Origin: Candidatus Nanopelagicales bacterium
GTDB lineage: Bacteria > Actinomycetota > Actinomycetes > S36-B12
DNA: 56,929 nucleotides
Direction: 5' to 3'
Assembly: GCA_030726915.1 (NCBI GenBank)
Contig: JANRCR010000034.1
Location: 1-56,929, forward strand
Below the pieces are notes generated by a model. That model was not told where the DNA came from. It saw only the letters and a program-made list of their open reading frames with translations, and ran no database searches. Positions 40,949 through 50,093 of this stretch are shown piece after piece. The position numbers were made by a program, and so were the translations under genes. Every line of letters starts with the position of its first letter. Position 1 is the stretch's first letter.

Positions 40949-43900
40949 TTACAAGACCTTGGCAACACGGGTGCGACTACTGGCCACCGGAGTGCCGCCA
41001 TCCATCACAATCACACGCCAGCTGTAGGTCGTGCCCTTCCCTGTGACAGCGACACCGATGGCGAAGCGTCCGGAGGCGTCGGGACTGACCGAACCGCGGT
41101 CCTGCCAGGCTCCGCCGTTGACCTGTGTTTGCCTCAGCACGGTCAAGCCCGCTCGCGGCTTCTTGATGATCCCCGACAGCGTGACGAGGGTGCCATCTTT
41201 GACGTCACCGGCCGGGTTAGCCACGAGAGTGACACCGCCCTTGGGCAGTGGTGCCGATCCAACGACATCCTGGTCTGTGATGCGCGTGATGAAGGGGGAT
41301 TTGACCGTGGTGAAGCCCACCGCAGCACGGAACTTCCCGATGGAGAGGGTGCTCTTCCTTCCATCAAGGCTGCGTGCCGTGATCGCTTTGACCGATCCCG
41401 CTGCGTCACCCGGCTCGGGTTTGAGCTCCATGATGTCCGGCAGGCCGAAAAACTGCTGCACGCGAGCCTGAGTGATCGTCGCCGACCAACTGCGGTAGGG
41501 ATTGCCGGGAGCGTCGTAGCTCCAGTCATCCACGACACTTTGGGCCCACGGGACTCCCGCCCCACCCCATGCCTGCTGCGCCGAGATCGTGCGACCGCCC
41601 GTCGCCGCCGTGTAGAACGCATTGATCGGCTTGCCCTGGAAGAGTGCGGTGAGGCCGTTCCCCTCATTTTTGCGGGTGGCATCCACCGCTTCCGCCCACT
41701 GATTGGCGTCCCCGTATTGGCTCTCGGACAACCAACCGCGGAAGGTCTGGTCGTACTTGGGCCCGTCCCCGTCGTCCATGTGGCATCCGCAGTCGGCGTC
41801 GAGCCCGAGCGACACCTGCGAGAGGGCGTACGACCTCGAGGCGATTGCCTGTGCCTCCAGTGCTGCCGCCGGCCATGTGGGATTCACCTCCGCGATGCCC
41901 TTGAGGTATTCGTCGCCAAGACGCAGCGTGTTGATCACCATGAGACGGCGCCCCGCCGATGTCGTCGTCGTCGTGAGGTCGACGGTGCCGTAACGGTAGC
42001 GATGGCCGGGACTGGCAAAGGTCTCCCCCGCGCCTGCGACATTCAGCAGCGCGGGCGTCGAGCCGGCCGTCCCGGGATCACGCGTGCCGGACCATCGCAG
42101 CGTGACGGTCTTGCCGCGGCCGAGCAGACCATTGCGACCACCATCAACGCGCCTCACGGTGACGAATCGCCCCGACGGCGCGAAGCTCAGATGTGCGCCG
42201 ACACCGACGGTGACGGTCTTTTGCCCAAATCGCGCTTCCATCTGTCCGCCAGCACCACCGAGATCCTCCACTCGGGCATGTGCCTGGTTCGACTGCTGGA
42301 GGAGCGCGATTTTGACATCGACGGTGTCCGGATGGTCCGCGACCGATACCCCGGGGTAGTAGTACTCAACGATTTTGCGCGGCGTCCACCGCTTCGGGTC
42401 CTCGGTCGCCATGGCGAAGGCACCCCACTGGGAGAGCCCGACCCCGTGTCCGTATCCGGTGCCCTCGACCGTGAATTGCGCGGGCGGCGTGCACGGATCC
42501 GGAGGTGAGTCAGCCGTCGCCGCGATGCGCGCCGTCCCCGTCCACGGGAAGAGAGATTTGGTCCCGCTTGTCGCACGAATATCAAAGGTGTATATCCCCG
42601 GGGGCACGAGCCTGCCCCGACTGTCCCGCAGATCCCATGCCATGCGCACGGTCGCCGCTCGAGGCGTCGAGGCGGTCAGCGTCCTGACGGGATCACCACA
42701 GGCGTTGGAGACCGTGAGGGTCGCGTCCATGGGGCCGTTGGATCGCGGTGTCAACGTGATGGTGCGATCTGACCCCCAGGGGGTGCGGTCACCCCGGATG
42801 GAGGGGGGGAAGAAGTTGCGTCCCTGGCGTGCCGACACCGCGAGGCGGATGTGCTCAAGTGTGGGGCGGAGGAAGACTCCCGGGCAGGAGGTAGCACCCA
42901 CATCGCCGTGGCCGGAGATCGTCTTGGCGGAAAGTTTCTCACCCGGCCAATACAGGGACGTGGTGCCTTGCCCCGGTCCGGGACCTGCCGAGGTGAGCAC
43001 CGATGTCCCGAGCGGATTGACGTTGGCACTGTCGAACTTCCACGCGATGAGATCGCTGATGGCGTCGAGAATGGACTCCTTGGTGGGCTGATCCGGATCG
43101 AGTGAATCAGCATTGCCGAGGAAGGAGACGGCGAACGTCTCAGAGTTGAAGCCGGAGGTGTGGGCCCCCACCACATTGCGGTCCATCCCACCCGCTCGAC
43201 CCTCGTACAGGCGCCCGAAGCGATCGACCATGAAGTTGTAGCCGAAGTCATTGACCTTGATGCCCTCGGTGAACCAGGAGTAGACATTGCGCATCTGCTG
43301 CGCTGCCTGGCCGGGCGTGTAGTTGTTGGTCGACACCACGTGATGGACAAAGGCGACCTTGAGGGTGTCGGAATACGTGGTCGTGCCCCGACGCAGGGAC
43401 TCATCAGCGCCCCACTGGGCACGGGTGATGATTGTGGGCCTGCGCACCGCAGCCTGCGCGGTGGCTGCAGGGGTGTCCGCCGCGAGCGTGGCGTCCTCAG
43501 GCCGCTCGGGGTTGTCAATCATCGTCAACTCCGTACCAGCCGGGACGAGTCCCGAAGGGGTGTCAATGCGCACCTGCACCCCGGTGGCACCATCGGTGAC
43601 GACCGGCTCCGTGGCGAATCGCGCCCGCTGGCCCTCCTCGGTGTCCGGATCGGGGAGGTGGTCACTGACCGGTACCTCCATCCACGGCAGCCACTGCCCG
43701 TCCTGCTTCACCCTCAAGACGATGCGGGTCGCCGGATCGAAGGGCGCCGCCGCGGTGATGCCGACCAGCCCGAACGCCTCCGTCTCGGTCGCAGGGATCG
43801 CAGCCGCGGCGCGTAGATCGGGAGTCTTGGCCCGCGGTCCGGCTACGGCGACGCGCTCATGGGCATGGCCCTCACCCGCGATCGGGATCGGCGTCGTCGG

Positions 43901-44062
43901 CGCCGGGGTGGAGGCCAACGCCCCCGCAGGAATCCCCTCAAGGGCAAACGCCCGGACATCGGCCCGCACGGGCCCCGGGGGATCAGCAAAACTTGCGGCG
44001 ACGGGGAGAGTCAGCGTGGCCGGGATGACCAGGACGGCGGTCACCACCGCGAGAACTCTCAC
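40949..44062 (-). CDS. Secreted cell-wall protein: PGRP amidase + Ig-like + SpoIID/LytB domains
   Basis: About 1037 residues. The signal segment VRVLAVVTAVLVIPATLTLP is followed by an Ala/Pro-rich region. Residues ~205-400 form a peptidoglycan-recognition amidase (RAQWGADES; VAFVHHVVS; NVVGAHTSGFN; ATSCPGVFL) whose two His and one Cys match the zinc ligands. A FlgD-like Ig module follows (AWDLRDSRGRLVPPGIYTFDI). Then comes a SpoIID/LytB domain with GYGHGVGLSQWGA and EYLKGIAEVNPTWPAAALEAQAIASRSYAL, and a C-terminal beta domain. It would cut stem peptides and possibly glycan. The GTG at 44062 is the likely start; the frame continues to a TTG at 44098. Confidence 0.85.
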   Translation of the reverse strand: MRVLAVVTAVLVIPATLTLPVAASFADPPGPVRADVRAFALEGIPAGALASTPAPTTPIPIAGEGHAHERVAVAGPRAKTPDLRAAAAIPATETEAFGLVGITAAAPFDPATRIVLRVKQDGQWLPWMEVPVSDHLPDPDTEEGQRARFATEPVVTDGATGVQVRIDTPSGLVPAGTELTMIDNPERPEDATLAADTPAATAQAAVRRPTIITRAQWGADESLRRGTTTYSDTLKVAFVHHVVSTNNYTPGQAAQQMRNVYSWFTEGIKVNDFGYNFMVDRFGRLYEGRAGGMDRNVVGAHTSGFNSETFAVSFLGNADSLDPDQPTKESILDAISDLIAWKFDSANVNPLGTSVLTSAGPGPGQGTTSLYWPGEKLSAKTISGHGDVGATSCPGVFLRPTLEHIRLAVSARQGRNFFPPSIRGDRTPWGSDRTITLTPRSNGPMDATLTVSNACGDPVRTLTASTPRAATVRMAWDLRDSRGRLVPPGIYTFDIRATSGTKSLFPWTGTARIAATADSPPDPCTPPAQFTVEGTGYGHGVGLSQWGAFAMATEDPKRWTPRKIVEYYYPGVSVADHPDTVDVKIALLQQSNQAHARVEDLGGAGGQMEARFGQKTVTVGVGAHLSFAPSGRFVTVRRVDGGRNGLLGRGKTVTLRWSGTRDPGTAGSTPALLNVAGAGETFASPGHRYRYGTVDLTTTTTSAGRRLMVINTLRLGDEYLKGIAEVNPTWPAAALEAQAIASRSYALSQVSLGLDADCGCHMDDGDGPKYDQTFRGWLSESQYGDANQWAEAVDATRKNEGNGLTALFQGKPINAFYTAATGGRTISAQQAWGGAGVPWAQSVVDDWSYDAPGNPYRSWSATITQARVQQFFGLPDIMELKPEPGDAAGSVKAITARSLDGRKSTLSIGKFRAAVGFTTVKSPFITRITDQDVVGSAPLPKGGVTLVANPAGDVKDGTLVTLSGIIKKPRAGLTVLRQTQVNGGAWQDRGSVSPDASGRFAIGVAVTGKGTTYSWRVIVMDGGTPVASSRTRVAKVL

Positions 44063-44363
44063 TCTTGGAGGGTGCCCGACATATGACCAGGGTGGCAAGC
44101 CGACTCACCCAACTCAGGCGTCACTCTGATCACATTCCCAGGGGATTCTGCCGCGCGGAGGCTTGACGGCGGCGCGGCGCAGGCGTGTGTCATCCCAGGG
44201 GATTCCATGACCAGCCCCTCATCGGCCCGCGCGGCCGAGGAGGAACCGAGCCTCCCGGGCACGCGTCCCTCCTCCGTCGACGAGTCCGGCCGCCCTTACC
44301 CTGGAGTCGCCGAGGATTCGAGAAATCGGTGACGGGGTCGCCAGCCGGAGGGAGTTGCCACAC
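44063..44363. other. Intergenic region between the PGRP-SpoIID and LCP genes, with a repeated box
   Basis: About 300 nt without a convincing gene. It holds two copies of TCCCAGGGGATTC (44136-44148 and 44193-44205); each contains the near-palindrome ATCCC-AG-GGGAT or TTCCC-AG-GGGAT. TACCCT (44297-44302) is a possible -10 for LCP. A 41-codon frame (44207-44332) is open but has no other support. Confidence 0.5.
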
Positions 44364-45800
44364 ATGCGCCAGCGCTGGCCCCGCACACTCCTGAGCATCG
44401 GGGCGGGCATCGTCCTCATCCTGAGCCTGACCGGCGTGGCGATTGATATCGCCACCAGCCGGCTGGAGGGCAACATCACCGCGGTGGACATCAGCGCAAC
44501 AACGGGCCGAGACCACGTGCCCGTCCAACTGGTGGATGAGGCCGGCAACTACCAGGCCACGAACGTCTTGCTCATGGGCAGCGATAGTCGCGAGGGTCAA
44601 ACGTCCAAGAAGTACGGAGATCCCGATGTCTACACGGGCCAGCGCTCGGACACAACAATCCTGCTGCACCTGTCAGCCGATCGGTCCTTTGCCACGGCCG
44701 TGAGCATCCCCCGTGACACCTGGGTCATGCTGCCCGAGTGCCAGGCCGACGGCCAGACCGTCGGGGCCTTTGAGGCCAAGTTCAACACGGCGTTCGAGAT
44801 CGGCGGCCCCGGGTGCACCGTCAAACTCGTTGAGCAAATGACGGGAATCACGGTCAACAATTTTGCCGTCGTCGACTTTGAGGGTTTCAAAAACGTCGTC
44901 AATGCTCTCGGCGGTGTCGAAGTGTGCCTGACTGAGCCCGCGAGCGACCCGGCCAGCAAACTCGAATTGCCCGCGGGTACCAGCGTCATTGATGGTGAGC
45001 AGGCACTGTCCTTCGTGCGGGCACGCAAGACCCTGAGCGATGGAAGCGACCTGAGTCGGATCAAGCGTCAGCAGGCATTCCTCTCCTCGATGATTCGCGA
45101 GGCCTCCTCCACGGGTCTGCTCCTCAATCCCGTCAAGCTCTATTCCACCCTCGACGCTGCAACATCCGGTCTGACAACCGACCCGGGACTCGCCAACATC
45201 GACGTCCTGCGTGACCTAGCCCTCAGTGTGCGCGGCATGGCCCCCGGTGACATCGCCTTCCTGACCATGCCGTGGGTGGAACGCGGTGACGGGGAAAATG
45301 TGCTCATCGATGAGGCAGCTGCCGCACCCGTGTGGCAGTCCATCGCGAACGACGTGCCCTGGATCAAGCCCAAGAAGGCGTCCCCGGGCACGGGCCAGTC
45401 CGAGTCGAAGGTCACCGTGCAACCTGGCGAGGTGACGGTCCAGATCCTCAACGGCAGTGGCGTCTCCGGGCGTGCTGCCGAAGTTGCTGCGGCACTCGAG
45501 GCCCAAGGATTCATCATCGCCGGGGTGGGTGATGCTGATCGAGCCGACTACACCGTCACCGAGATCAGGCACGATGCTGCCTCCGCCGAGGCCGCCCGCA
45601 CCGTGCTCGCGGCGCTTCCGGGAGCATCGACGGTGGCCGACATCAATGCCTCAACGATCACCATCGTCATCGGCACGTCGTACGCCGGCGTCGAGAGCGT
45701 CGTTGCTGATCCTGATGCTGGCACCCCAGATTCGTCAACGGCGCGCGAAGAGGACGAGATCACGGCCGCGACGACGGCCGACAAGGTGCGCTGCGCCTAG
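44364..45800 (+). CDS. LytR-CpsA-Psr (LCP) family glycopolymer ligase with LytR_C domain
   Basis: 478 residues. An N-terminal membrane anchor (residues ~8-30) is followed by the LCP domain, with LLMGSDSREGQ, the SDTTILLHLSADRS strand, SIPRDTWV, FVRARKTLSDGSDLSRIKRQQ and the conserved Arg and Asp residues that bind pyrophosphoryl polyprenol. LCP proteins transfer secondary polymers such as arabinogalactan or teichoic acid from lipid carriers to peptidoglycan. The C-terminal ~100 residues are a LytR_C domain (VTVQILNGSGVSGRAAEVAA). ATG 44364 has GGAGGGAG upstream. It matches Rv3267 in context near TIGR03089. Confidence 0.92.
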   Translation: MRQRWPRTLLSIGAGIVLILSLTGVAIDIATSRLEGNITAVDISATTGRDHVPVQLVDEAGNYQATNVLLMGSDSREGQTSKKYGDPDVYTGQRSDTTILLHLSADRSFATAVSIPRDTWVMLPECQADGQTVGAFEAKFNTAFEIGGPGCTVKLVEQMTGITVNNFAVVDFEGFKNVVNALGGVEVCLTEPASDPASKLELPAGTSVIDGEQALSFVRARKTLSDGSDLSRIKRQQAFLSSMIREASSTGLLLNPVKLYSTLDAATSGLTTDPGLANIDVLRDLALSVRGMAPGDIAFLTMPWVERGDGENVLIDEAAAAPVWQSIANDVPWIKPKKASPGTGQSESKVTVQPGEVTVQILNGSGVSGRAAEVAAALEAQGFIIAGVGDADRADYTVTEIRHDAASAEAARTVLAALPGASTVADINASTITIVIGTSYAGVESVVADPDAGTPDSSTAREEDEITAATTADKVRCA

Positions 45801-45830
45801 TCCGGGACCCGGCACCTGAGAGCCCACGCC

Positions 45831-46868
45831 TCACGCAGGCGGCAGGCTCAAGACCGCCGCACCCTTTTCGAAGGCGAAGCGTTCGACGGTGAACTCGGGG
45901 TATCGGCAGAGCCAATCGTCTGCGATCTCCTGCTCGTCGCGGCGGATCATGTCGTCTAGGACAACGGTCGCGCCGACCGAGAGCCGATCACGCAGGGCGA
46001 GCAGTGCCGGCCAGCGGGCCTGGGCGACACCCTGACCGGGCGGGCCATCAATGCACAGCAAATCGATACCGGTGAGATCCGCGAGGGCGCCCTGGTCGTA
46101 CCACGTCACGCGACGTCCCCCGATGTCCTCAGTCACAAGCGGAGCGTGAATCACACTGAGCCAGGTATCGACCCCCTGGCGCTGTGCGAGCACGCGTGTC
46201 GCCTCGGCAAAGTGTGCATCATGGTCGACGCCGATCACGCGACCGTCATAGCCGGCAACCCGCATGGCTCCCGCCATCCACACGCTGGATTGGCCGCTCC
46301 CGAGGTCAACGACGAGAGAGGGTCTGTGTTCCACAACATAACCGGCCAACCAGAGCAGCAGATCCTCCGAGGCCGCCCAGGTGCCGGGGCGCGGCATGGG
46401 CAGGGGCATGGGGACGAGACGCATGAGTTGCATGTAATCCTCAAGGAGGACCACCTGGTCATCGACCTTGTCGTTGATGGAGATGCGCATATCGCGCAGG
46501 GTTTGCTCGGTGTGTTTGGCTGACTCCCGCATCTGGGGTAGCACACCCGCCGCGCGCTGTGCTTCTCGCTCGGCATTCGCTGCTCGATCGCGCGTTTCGC
46601 GAATTGCCCTCGTGAGAATCTCATGCCGCTTATCGGCGATCGAACGCATTCCTTCGAGTCGGTGCTGTAGGGCATGTTCGATGCGCGCAGAGCGGCCCAC
46701 ACTGGCGCGCGACCACATCAGCGCCTGGCCCAAGATCGCACCCACGATGCCCCCGATGACGGTGGCCGTGATGGTGGCGGCAATCGGAGCCGACAGCGTC
46801 CAGGCCAGCGCCCCGACGAGCACCGCCAGGATGACTGCCACACCGACCACGGGCAGTCGGGATTTCAT
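45831..46868 (-). CDS. Membrane-anchored, coiled-coil class I methyltransferase
   Basis: 345 residues. Residues 1-~50 hold two hydrophobic helices (PVVGVAVILAVLVGALAW; ITATVIGGIVGAILGQAL). About 60-140 is a long charged helix predicted to be coiled coil. The C-terminal ~200 residues are a SAM-dependent methyltransferase with motif I VVDLGSGQSSVWMAGAM, acidic loop GVDHDAHF and LLCIDGPPGQG, as in Methyltransf_24. It probably methylates a sugar or lipid intermediate at the inner membrane, given the adjacent LCP, GT2 and Ugd genes (inference). GGAGG precedes the ATG; upstream in-frame starts are rejected. Confidence 0.82.
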   Translation of the reverse strand: MKSRLPVVGVAVILAVLVGALAWTLSAPIAATITATVIGGIVGAILGQALMWSRASVGRSARIEHALQHRLEGMRSIADKRHEILTRAIRETRDRAANAEREAQRAAGVLPQMRESAKHTEQTLRDMRISINDKVDDQVVLLEDYMQLMRLVPMPLPMPRPGTWAASEDLLLWLAGYVVEHRPSLVVDLGSGQSSVWMAGAMRVAGYDGRVIGVDHDAHFAEATRVLAQRQGVDTWLSVIHAPLVTEDIGGRRVTWYDQGALADLTGIDLLCIDGPPGQGVAQARWPALLALRDRLSVGATVVLDDMIRRDEQEIADDWLCRYPEFTVERFAFEKGAAVLSLPPA

Positions 46869-46946
46869 CGGGCCTCCAGATGTGAGTCGACAGACACGTG
46901 CCTGCCGAAACCGGCACGCCGGCATGCCGAGGCTACTCTTCCGGAC

Positions 46947-47951
46947 GTGGACCCAGACCGTGTGGACCAGGATCGTCACGACCTCCCGGGAGTGTCCGTG
47001 GTCATGCCGGTGTTGGACGAGGCGGCGCACCTCGGCGCGGCCGTTTCCGCGATCCTGGCATCGGACTACCCCGGTGACCTCGAGGTTGTCCTGGCCCTCG
47101 GGCCCTCACGTGATGGCACCCACACCGTTGCCGAGACTCTCATGGCGGATCCTCGGGTGCGGGCCGTGAGCAATCCCACGAGTCGCACAGCAGCGGGCCT
47201 CAACGCCGCGATTGCTGCCTCGCGCCACGATGTCATCATGCGCGTGGACGGCCACGCGATCATCCCGCCCGACTACATAGCGACAGCGGTGCGCACCCTG
47301 GACTCCACCGGTGCAGACAATGTTGGCGGCATTATGGGGGCCGAAGGCACGACCGACATGGAACGTGCCGTCGCCGCAGCGATGACCTCGTGGTTCGGCG
47401 TCGGTGCTGCGGCGTTCCATCTTGGCGGCGAGCCGGGCGAGGCACTCACCGTCTATCTCGGCTGCTTCCGACGGTCTGCACTCGAACGTGTCGGAGGTTT
47501 CGATGAGTCCATGGTGCGTGCACAAGACTGGGAGCTCAATCACCGTATTCGTAGCACGGGTGGACTCATTTGGTTTACGCCCGAGATGCGGGTGAGTTAC
47601 CGTCCCCGATCCAGTCTGCGGCGCCTGGCACGTCAGTACCACGAGTACGGACGGTGGCGCCGTGAGGTGGCGCGGCGCCATCCCGAGACCGTCTCCCTGC
47701 GCTATCTCGCGCCACCGCTGACACTCATCGCCGTCATCGGTGGCTTCACCATCGGCGCTGCGGGCCTCGTGTCGGGATCGCGACCGCTCACGATGGCCTT
47801 CATCGTGCCCGCCGGCTACCTCCTCGGCAATCTCACCGCCAGTGTGCGGGCGGCCCGGGGACTCCCATGGACGTCTGCCCGCTGGCTGCCCGCTGTCTTC
47901 TCCACGATGCACGCATCGTGGGGCGCCGGCTTCCTGCGCGGAGCCCGCTGA
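46947..47951 (+). CDS. Family 2 glycosyltransferase, membrane-associated
   Basis: 334 residues. The GT-A domain begins VSVVMPVLDEAAHLGAAV; the nucleotide-sugar metal motif is in VIMRVDGHAIIPPDY and the acceptor region contains QDWELNHRIRSTGG. The C-terminus has two or three hydrophobic helices, so it works on a lipid-linked acceptor at the membrane. The frame is open upstream, but GTG 46947 is seven nt after TACTCT (46934-46939), fitting a leaderless start. It diverges from the methyltransferase and converges with the thioesterase. Confidence 0.9.
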   Translation: MDPDRVDQDRHDLPGVSVVMPVLDEAAHLGAAVSAILASDYPGDLEVVLALGPSRDGTHTVAETLMADPRVRAVSNPTSRTAAGLNAAIAASRHDVIMRVDGHAIIPPDYIATAVRTLDSTGADNVGGIMGAEGTTDMERAVAAAMTSWFGVGAAAFHLGGEPGEALTVYLGCFRRSALERVGGFDESMVRAQDWELNHRIRSTGGLIWFTPEMRVSYRPRSSLRRLARQYHEYGRWRREVARRHPETVSLRYLAPPLTLIAVIGGFTIGAAGLVSGSRPLTMAFIVPAGYLLGNLTASVRAARGLPWTSARWLPAVFSTMHASWGAGFLRGAR

Positions 47952-47956
47952 CTACC

Positions 47957-48490
47957 TCAGCTATCCAGGCCCTGCTCACGTAGTCGCTTGATTGCTGCCC
48001 GTCGCTCCAGCCGCGACGTACGCCGGATCTGCGCCTCCTGGAATCGGAGTCGATCGTGCTCGGTCTCGGGTTGGACCGGCGGCACAGGCCGTGGGCGTCC
48101 CTGCGCGTCGATGGCGACGAAAACCAGATGCGCCGTGGCAACGTGCACCTCACCCTCGAGGCCCATCCGCTGCACCGTGACGCGGATGCCCACCTCCATG
48201 CTCGTGCGGCCCGACCAATTTACCTGAGCGCGAGTCGTGAGCAGATCTCCCAGTTTAACCGGCTCAAGGAAGGCCATCTGATCCATAAACGCCGTCACCG
48301 CCGGACCATTCGAATGGCGCACAGCCGCGACAGCTCCCGCTTCATCAACGGAACGCATGATGACTCCACCGTGCACATCACCGTAGTTATTGGCATCCAT
48401 GACACCCATAACCCGAGCCAGGGTGACCTTCGACCGCTCCGTCGGGACGGGCTCGCCCGTGAAGTCACTCGGCACAGGGTCGAGTGCCAT
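47957..48490 (-). CDS. Acyl-CoA thioesterase, hotdog fold (YciA/ACOT-like)
   Basis: About 177 residues. NNYGDVHGGVIMRSVDEAGAVAA contains the catalytic Asn/His-Gly-Gly and Asp pattern of the YciA/ACOT group. RAQVNWSGRTSMEVGIRVTVQ is the second hotdog strand set, and the protein ends with a long charged helix. It hydrolyses acyl-CoA thioesters; chain length is unknown. The start is uncertain between ATG 48490 (MALDPVPSDFTGE) and ATG 48523, and neither has a good ribosome site. Confidence 0.86.
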   Translation of the reverse strand: MALDPVPSDFTGEPVPTERSKVTLARVMGVMDANNYGDVHGGVIMRSVDEAGAVAAVRHSNGPAVTAFMDQMAFLEPVKLGDLLTTRAQVNWSGRTSMEVGIRVTVQRMGLEGEVHVATAHLVFVAIDAQGRPRPVPPVQPETEHDRLRFQEAQIRRTSRLERRAAIKRLREQGLDS

Positions 48491-48660
48491 GTCAGCCCAC
48501 GTTCCGATCACAGATGCTGGCATTCGTGAAGCGACCCTGCTGCCCCATCATGATCCCGTCCTCCCCGCGCAACACCGGAGCGGACCGGTGATGATGCGCA
48601 ACAACCCTCGAGCATTGGCAAGCCTAGCGGCGGGGCGATCGCTGGCTGAACGGTGCCGAC

Positions 48661-48672
48661 TAGGCTCACCGC
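48661..48672 (+). promoter_or_regulatory. Leaderless promoter of ugd
   Basis: TAGGCT (48661-48666), CACCGC, then GTG at 48673. Six-nt spacing, no ribosome site. Confidence 0.6.
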
Positions 48673-49974
48673 GTGCGCATGAGCGTGGTGGGGACCGGAT
48701 ATCTGGGAGCAACACATGCGGCCTGCATGGCTGCCCTGGGCCACGATGTCATTGGCATCGACACGGATCCGGCCAAGGTCGCAGCCCTCTCCTCCGGCAC
48801 GGTGCCGTTTTGGGAGCCGGGTCTGGATACGGTCCTGCAGGACAGCCTCCGGTCGGGTCGTCTGCACTTCACGACGGATGTCACCGAGGCGACCGACGCC
48901 GCGGTGCACTTCATATGCGTGGGCACTCCCCAGCGCTCCGACTCCCCCGCTGCAGATCTGACTCACGTCCACGGTGCCGTCTCAGCCTTGCTGCCCATCC
49001 TGACCCCCGAGTCCCTGGTTGTGGGCAAGTCCACCGTGCCCGTCGGCACCGCGGCAGAAATCGCCGACCACGTGGCTGCCACCGGGGCACGTGTCGCCTG
49101 GAATCCCGAGTTCCTGCGGGAGGGGCACGCCGTCGATGACACGTTGCATCCTGACCGACTGGTCTTCGGCGTACGCGACGCGATCAGCGAAGCAACACTG
49201 TGCGAGGTGTACGCAACCCTGCTCGCCGACGGGACCCCCCTGCTCGTCACGGACTTCGCCACGGCCGAACTCGTCAAGGTGTCTGCCAATGCCTTCCTGG
49301 CAACCAAAATCTCGTTCATCAACGCCATGGCGGAGGTGTGTGAGGCGACCGGTGGCGACATCCTCACGCTGTCCACCGCGCTGGGCCTTGATCCACGCAT
49401 CGGACCTCAATTCTTGCGCGCCGGGCTGGGCTTTGGCGGAGGTTGCCTACCCAAGGATATTCGGGCCTTCATGGCGAGAGCGGGTGAGCTCGGCGTCGAT
49501 GAGGCACTGATGTTTTTGCGCAATATTGACGACATCAACATCCGGCGCCGTCAACACACCGTCGACCTCACGATCGAAGCTCTCAACGGGAGTGCCCGCG
49601 GTCGCCGCGTCGCTGCATGGGGTGCGGCGTTCAAGCCCGACAGTGACGACGTGCGCGACTCCCCAGCACTGCATGTCGCAGCGGCGTTGCGTGAGGCCGG
49701 CGCCGACGTTGTTGTGCACGATCCGCGGGCCATGGACAATGCGCGTCGGCTCTTCCCCGATCTGTCCTACGCCGCATCCGCCCTTGATGCAGCACGCGAC
49801 GCCGATGTCGTCCTGTTGCTCACGGAGTGGCGCGACTACAACGAATTGGATCCTGCCGAGGTCGCGGCTGTCACCCGTCAGGCATCCCTCATTGATGCGC
49901 GCAATGCCCTGGATGTCGATCGCTGGCGCAGTGCCGGGTGGACCTACCGGGCACTCGGGCGACCCCTCGCCTGA
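48673..49974 (+). CDS. ugd: UDP-glucose 6-dehydrogenase
   Basis: 433 residues. It oxidises UDP-glucose (or a related nucleotide sugar) to the uronate with two NAD+. N-terminal Rossmann motif VVGTGYLGATHAACMAALGHDV; VGKSTVPVGT; WNPEFLREGHAVDD; the catalytic Cys in GFGGGCLPKD; and the C-terminal UDP-binding domain with AFKPDSDDVRDSP. UDP-glucuronate would feed the envelope-polysaccharide genes around it. The leaderless GTG is six nt after TAGGCT. A 15-bp tandem repeat starts right after the stop. Confidence 0.94.
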   Translation: MRMSVVGTGYLGATHAACMAALGHDVIGIDTDPAKVAALSSGTVPFWEPGLDTVLQDSLRSGRLHFTTDVTEATDAAVHFICVGTPQRSDSPAADLTHVHGAVSALLPILTPESLVVGKSTVPVGTAAEIADHVAATGARVAWNPEFLREGHAVDDTLHPDRLVFGVRDAISEATLCEVYATLLADGTPLLVTDFATAELVKVSANAFLATKISFINAMAEVCEATGGDILTLSTALGLDPRIGPQFLRAGLGFGGGCLPKDIRAFMARAGELGVDEALMFLRNIDDINIRRRQHTVDLTIEALNGSARGRRVAAWGAAFKPDSDDVRDSPALHVAAALREAGADVVVHDPRAMDNARRLFPDLSYAASALDAARDADVVLLLTEWRDYNELDPAEVAAVTRQASLIDARNALDVDRWRSAGWTYRALGRPLA

Positions 49975-50016
49975 CCCATCGCCGCCCGGCCCATCGCCGC
50001 CCGGCCCATCGCCCGG
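49975..50016. repeat. 15-bp tandem repeat directly after ugd
   Basis: Two exact units CCCATCGCCGCCCGG (49975-49989, 49990-50004) and a shortened third (50005-50016). It begins at the base after the TGA and leads into palindrome copy C, paralleling the 39-bp duplication beside copy A. Confidence 0.9.
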
Positions 50017-50023
50017 CCTGTCG

Positions 50024-50070
50024 TTCTTCGGGAAAAAGTGCGAGGAAAACTCACTCAATCTCCCGAAGAA
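50024..50070. repeat. 47-bp interrupted palindrome, copy C
   Basis: Arms TTCTTCGGGA (50024-50033) and TCCCGAAGAA (50061-50070), both identical to copy A, same total length, and a shared centre with GAGGAAAACTCACTC. It lies between convergent ugd and purE. Confidence 0.87.
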
Positions 50071-50093
50071 GGTCCACCCCGGTGCCGCACGAC

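Noticed and set aside
44207-44332. 41-codon frame upstream of the LCP gene
   Set aside because: Low-complexity polar peptide, weak ribosome site, no hydrophobic or domain signal; probably chance in high-GC DNA.
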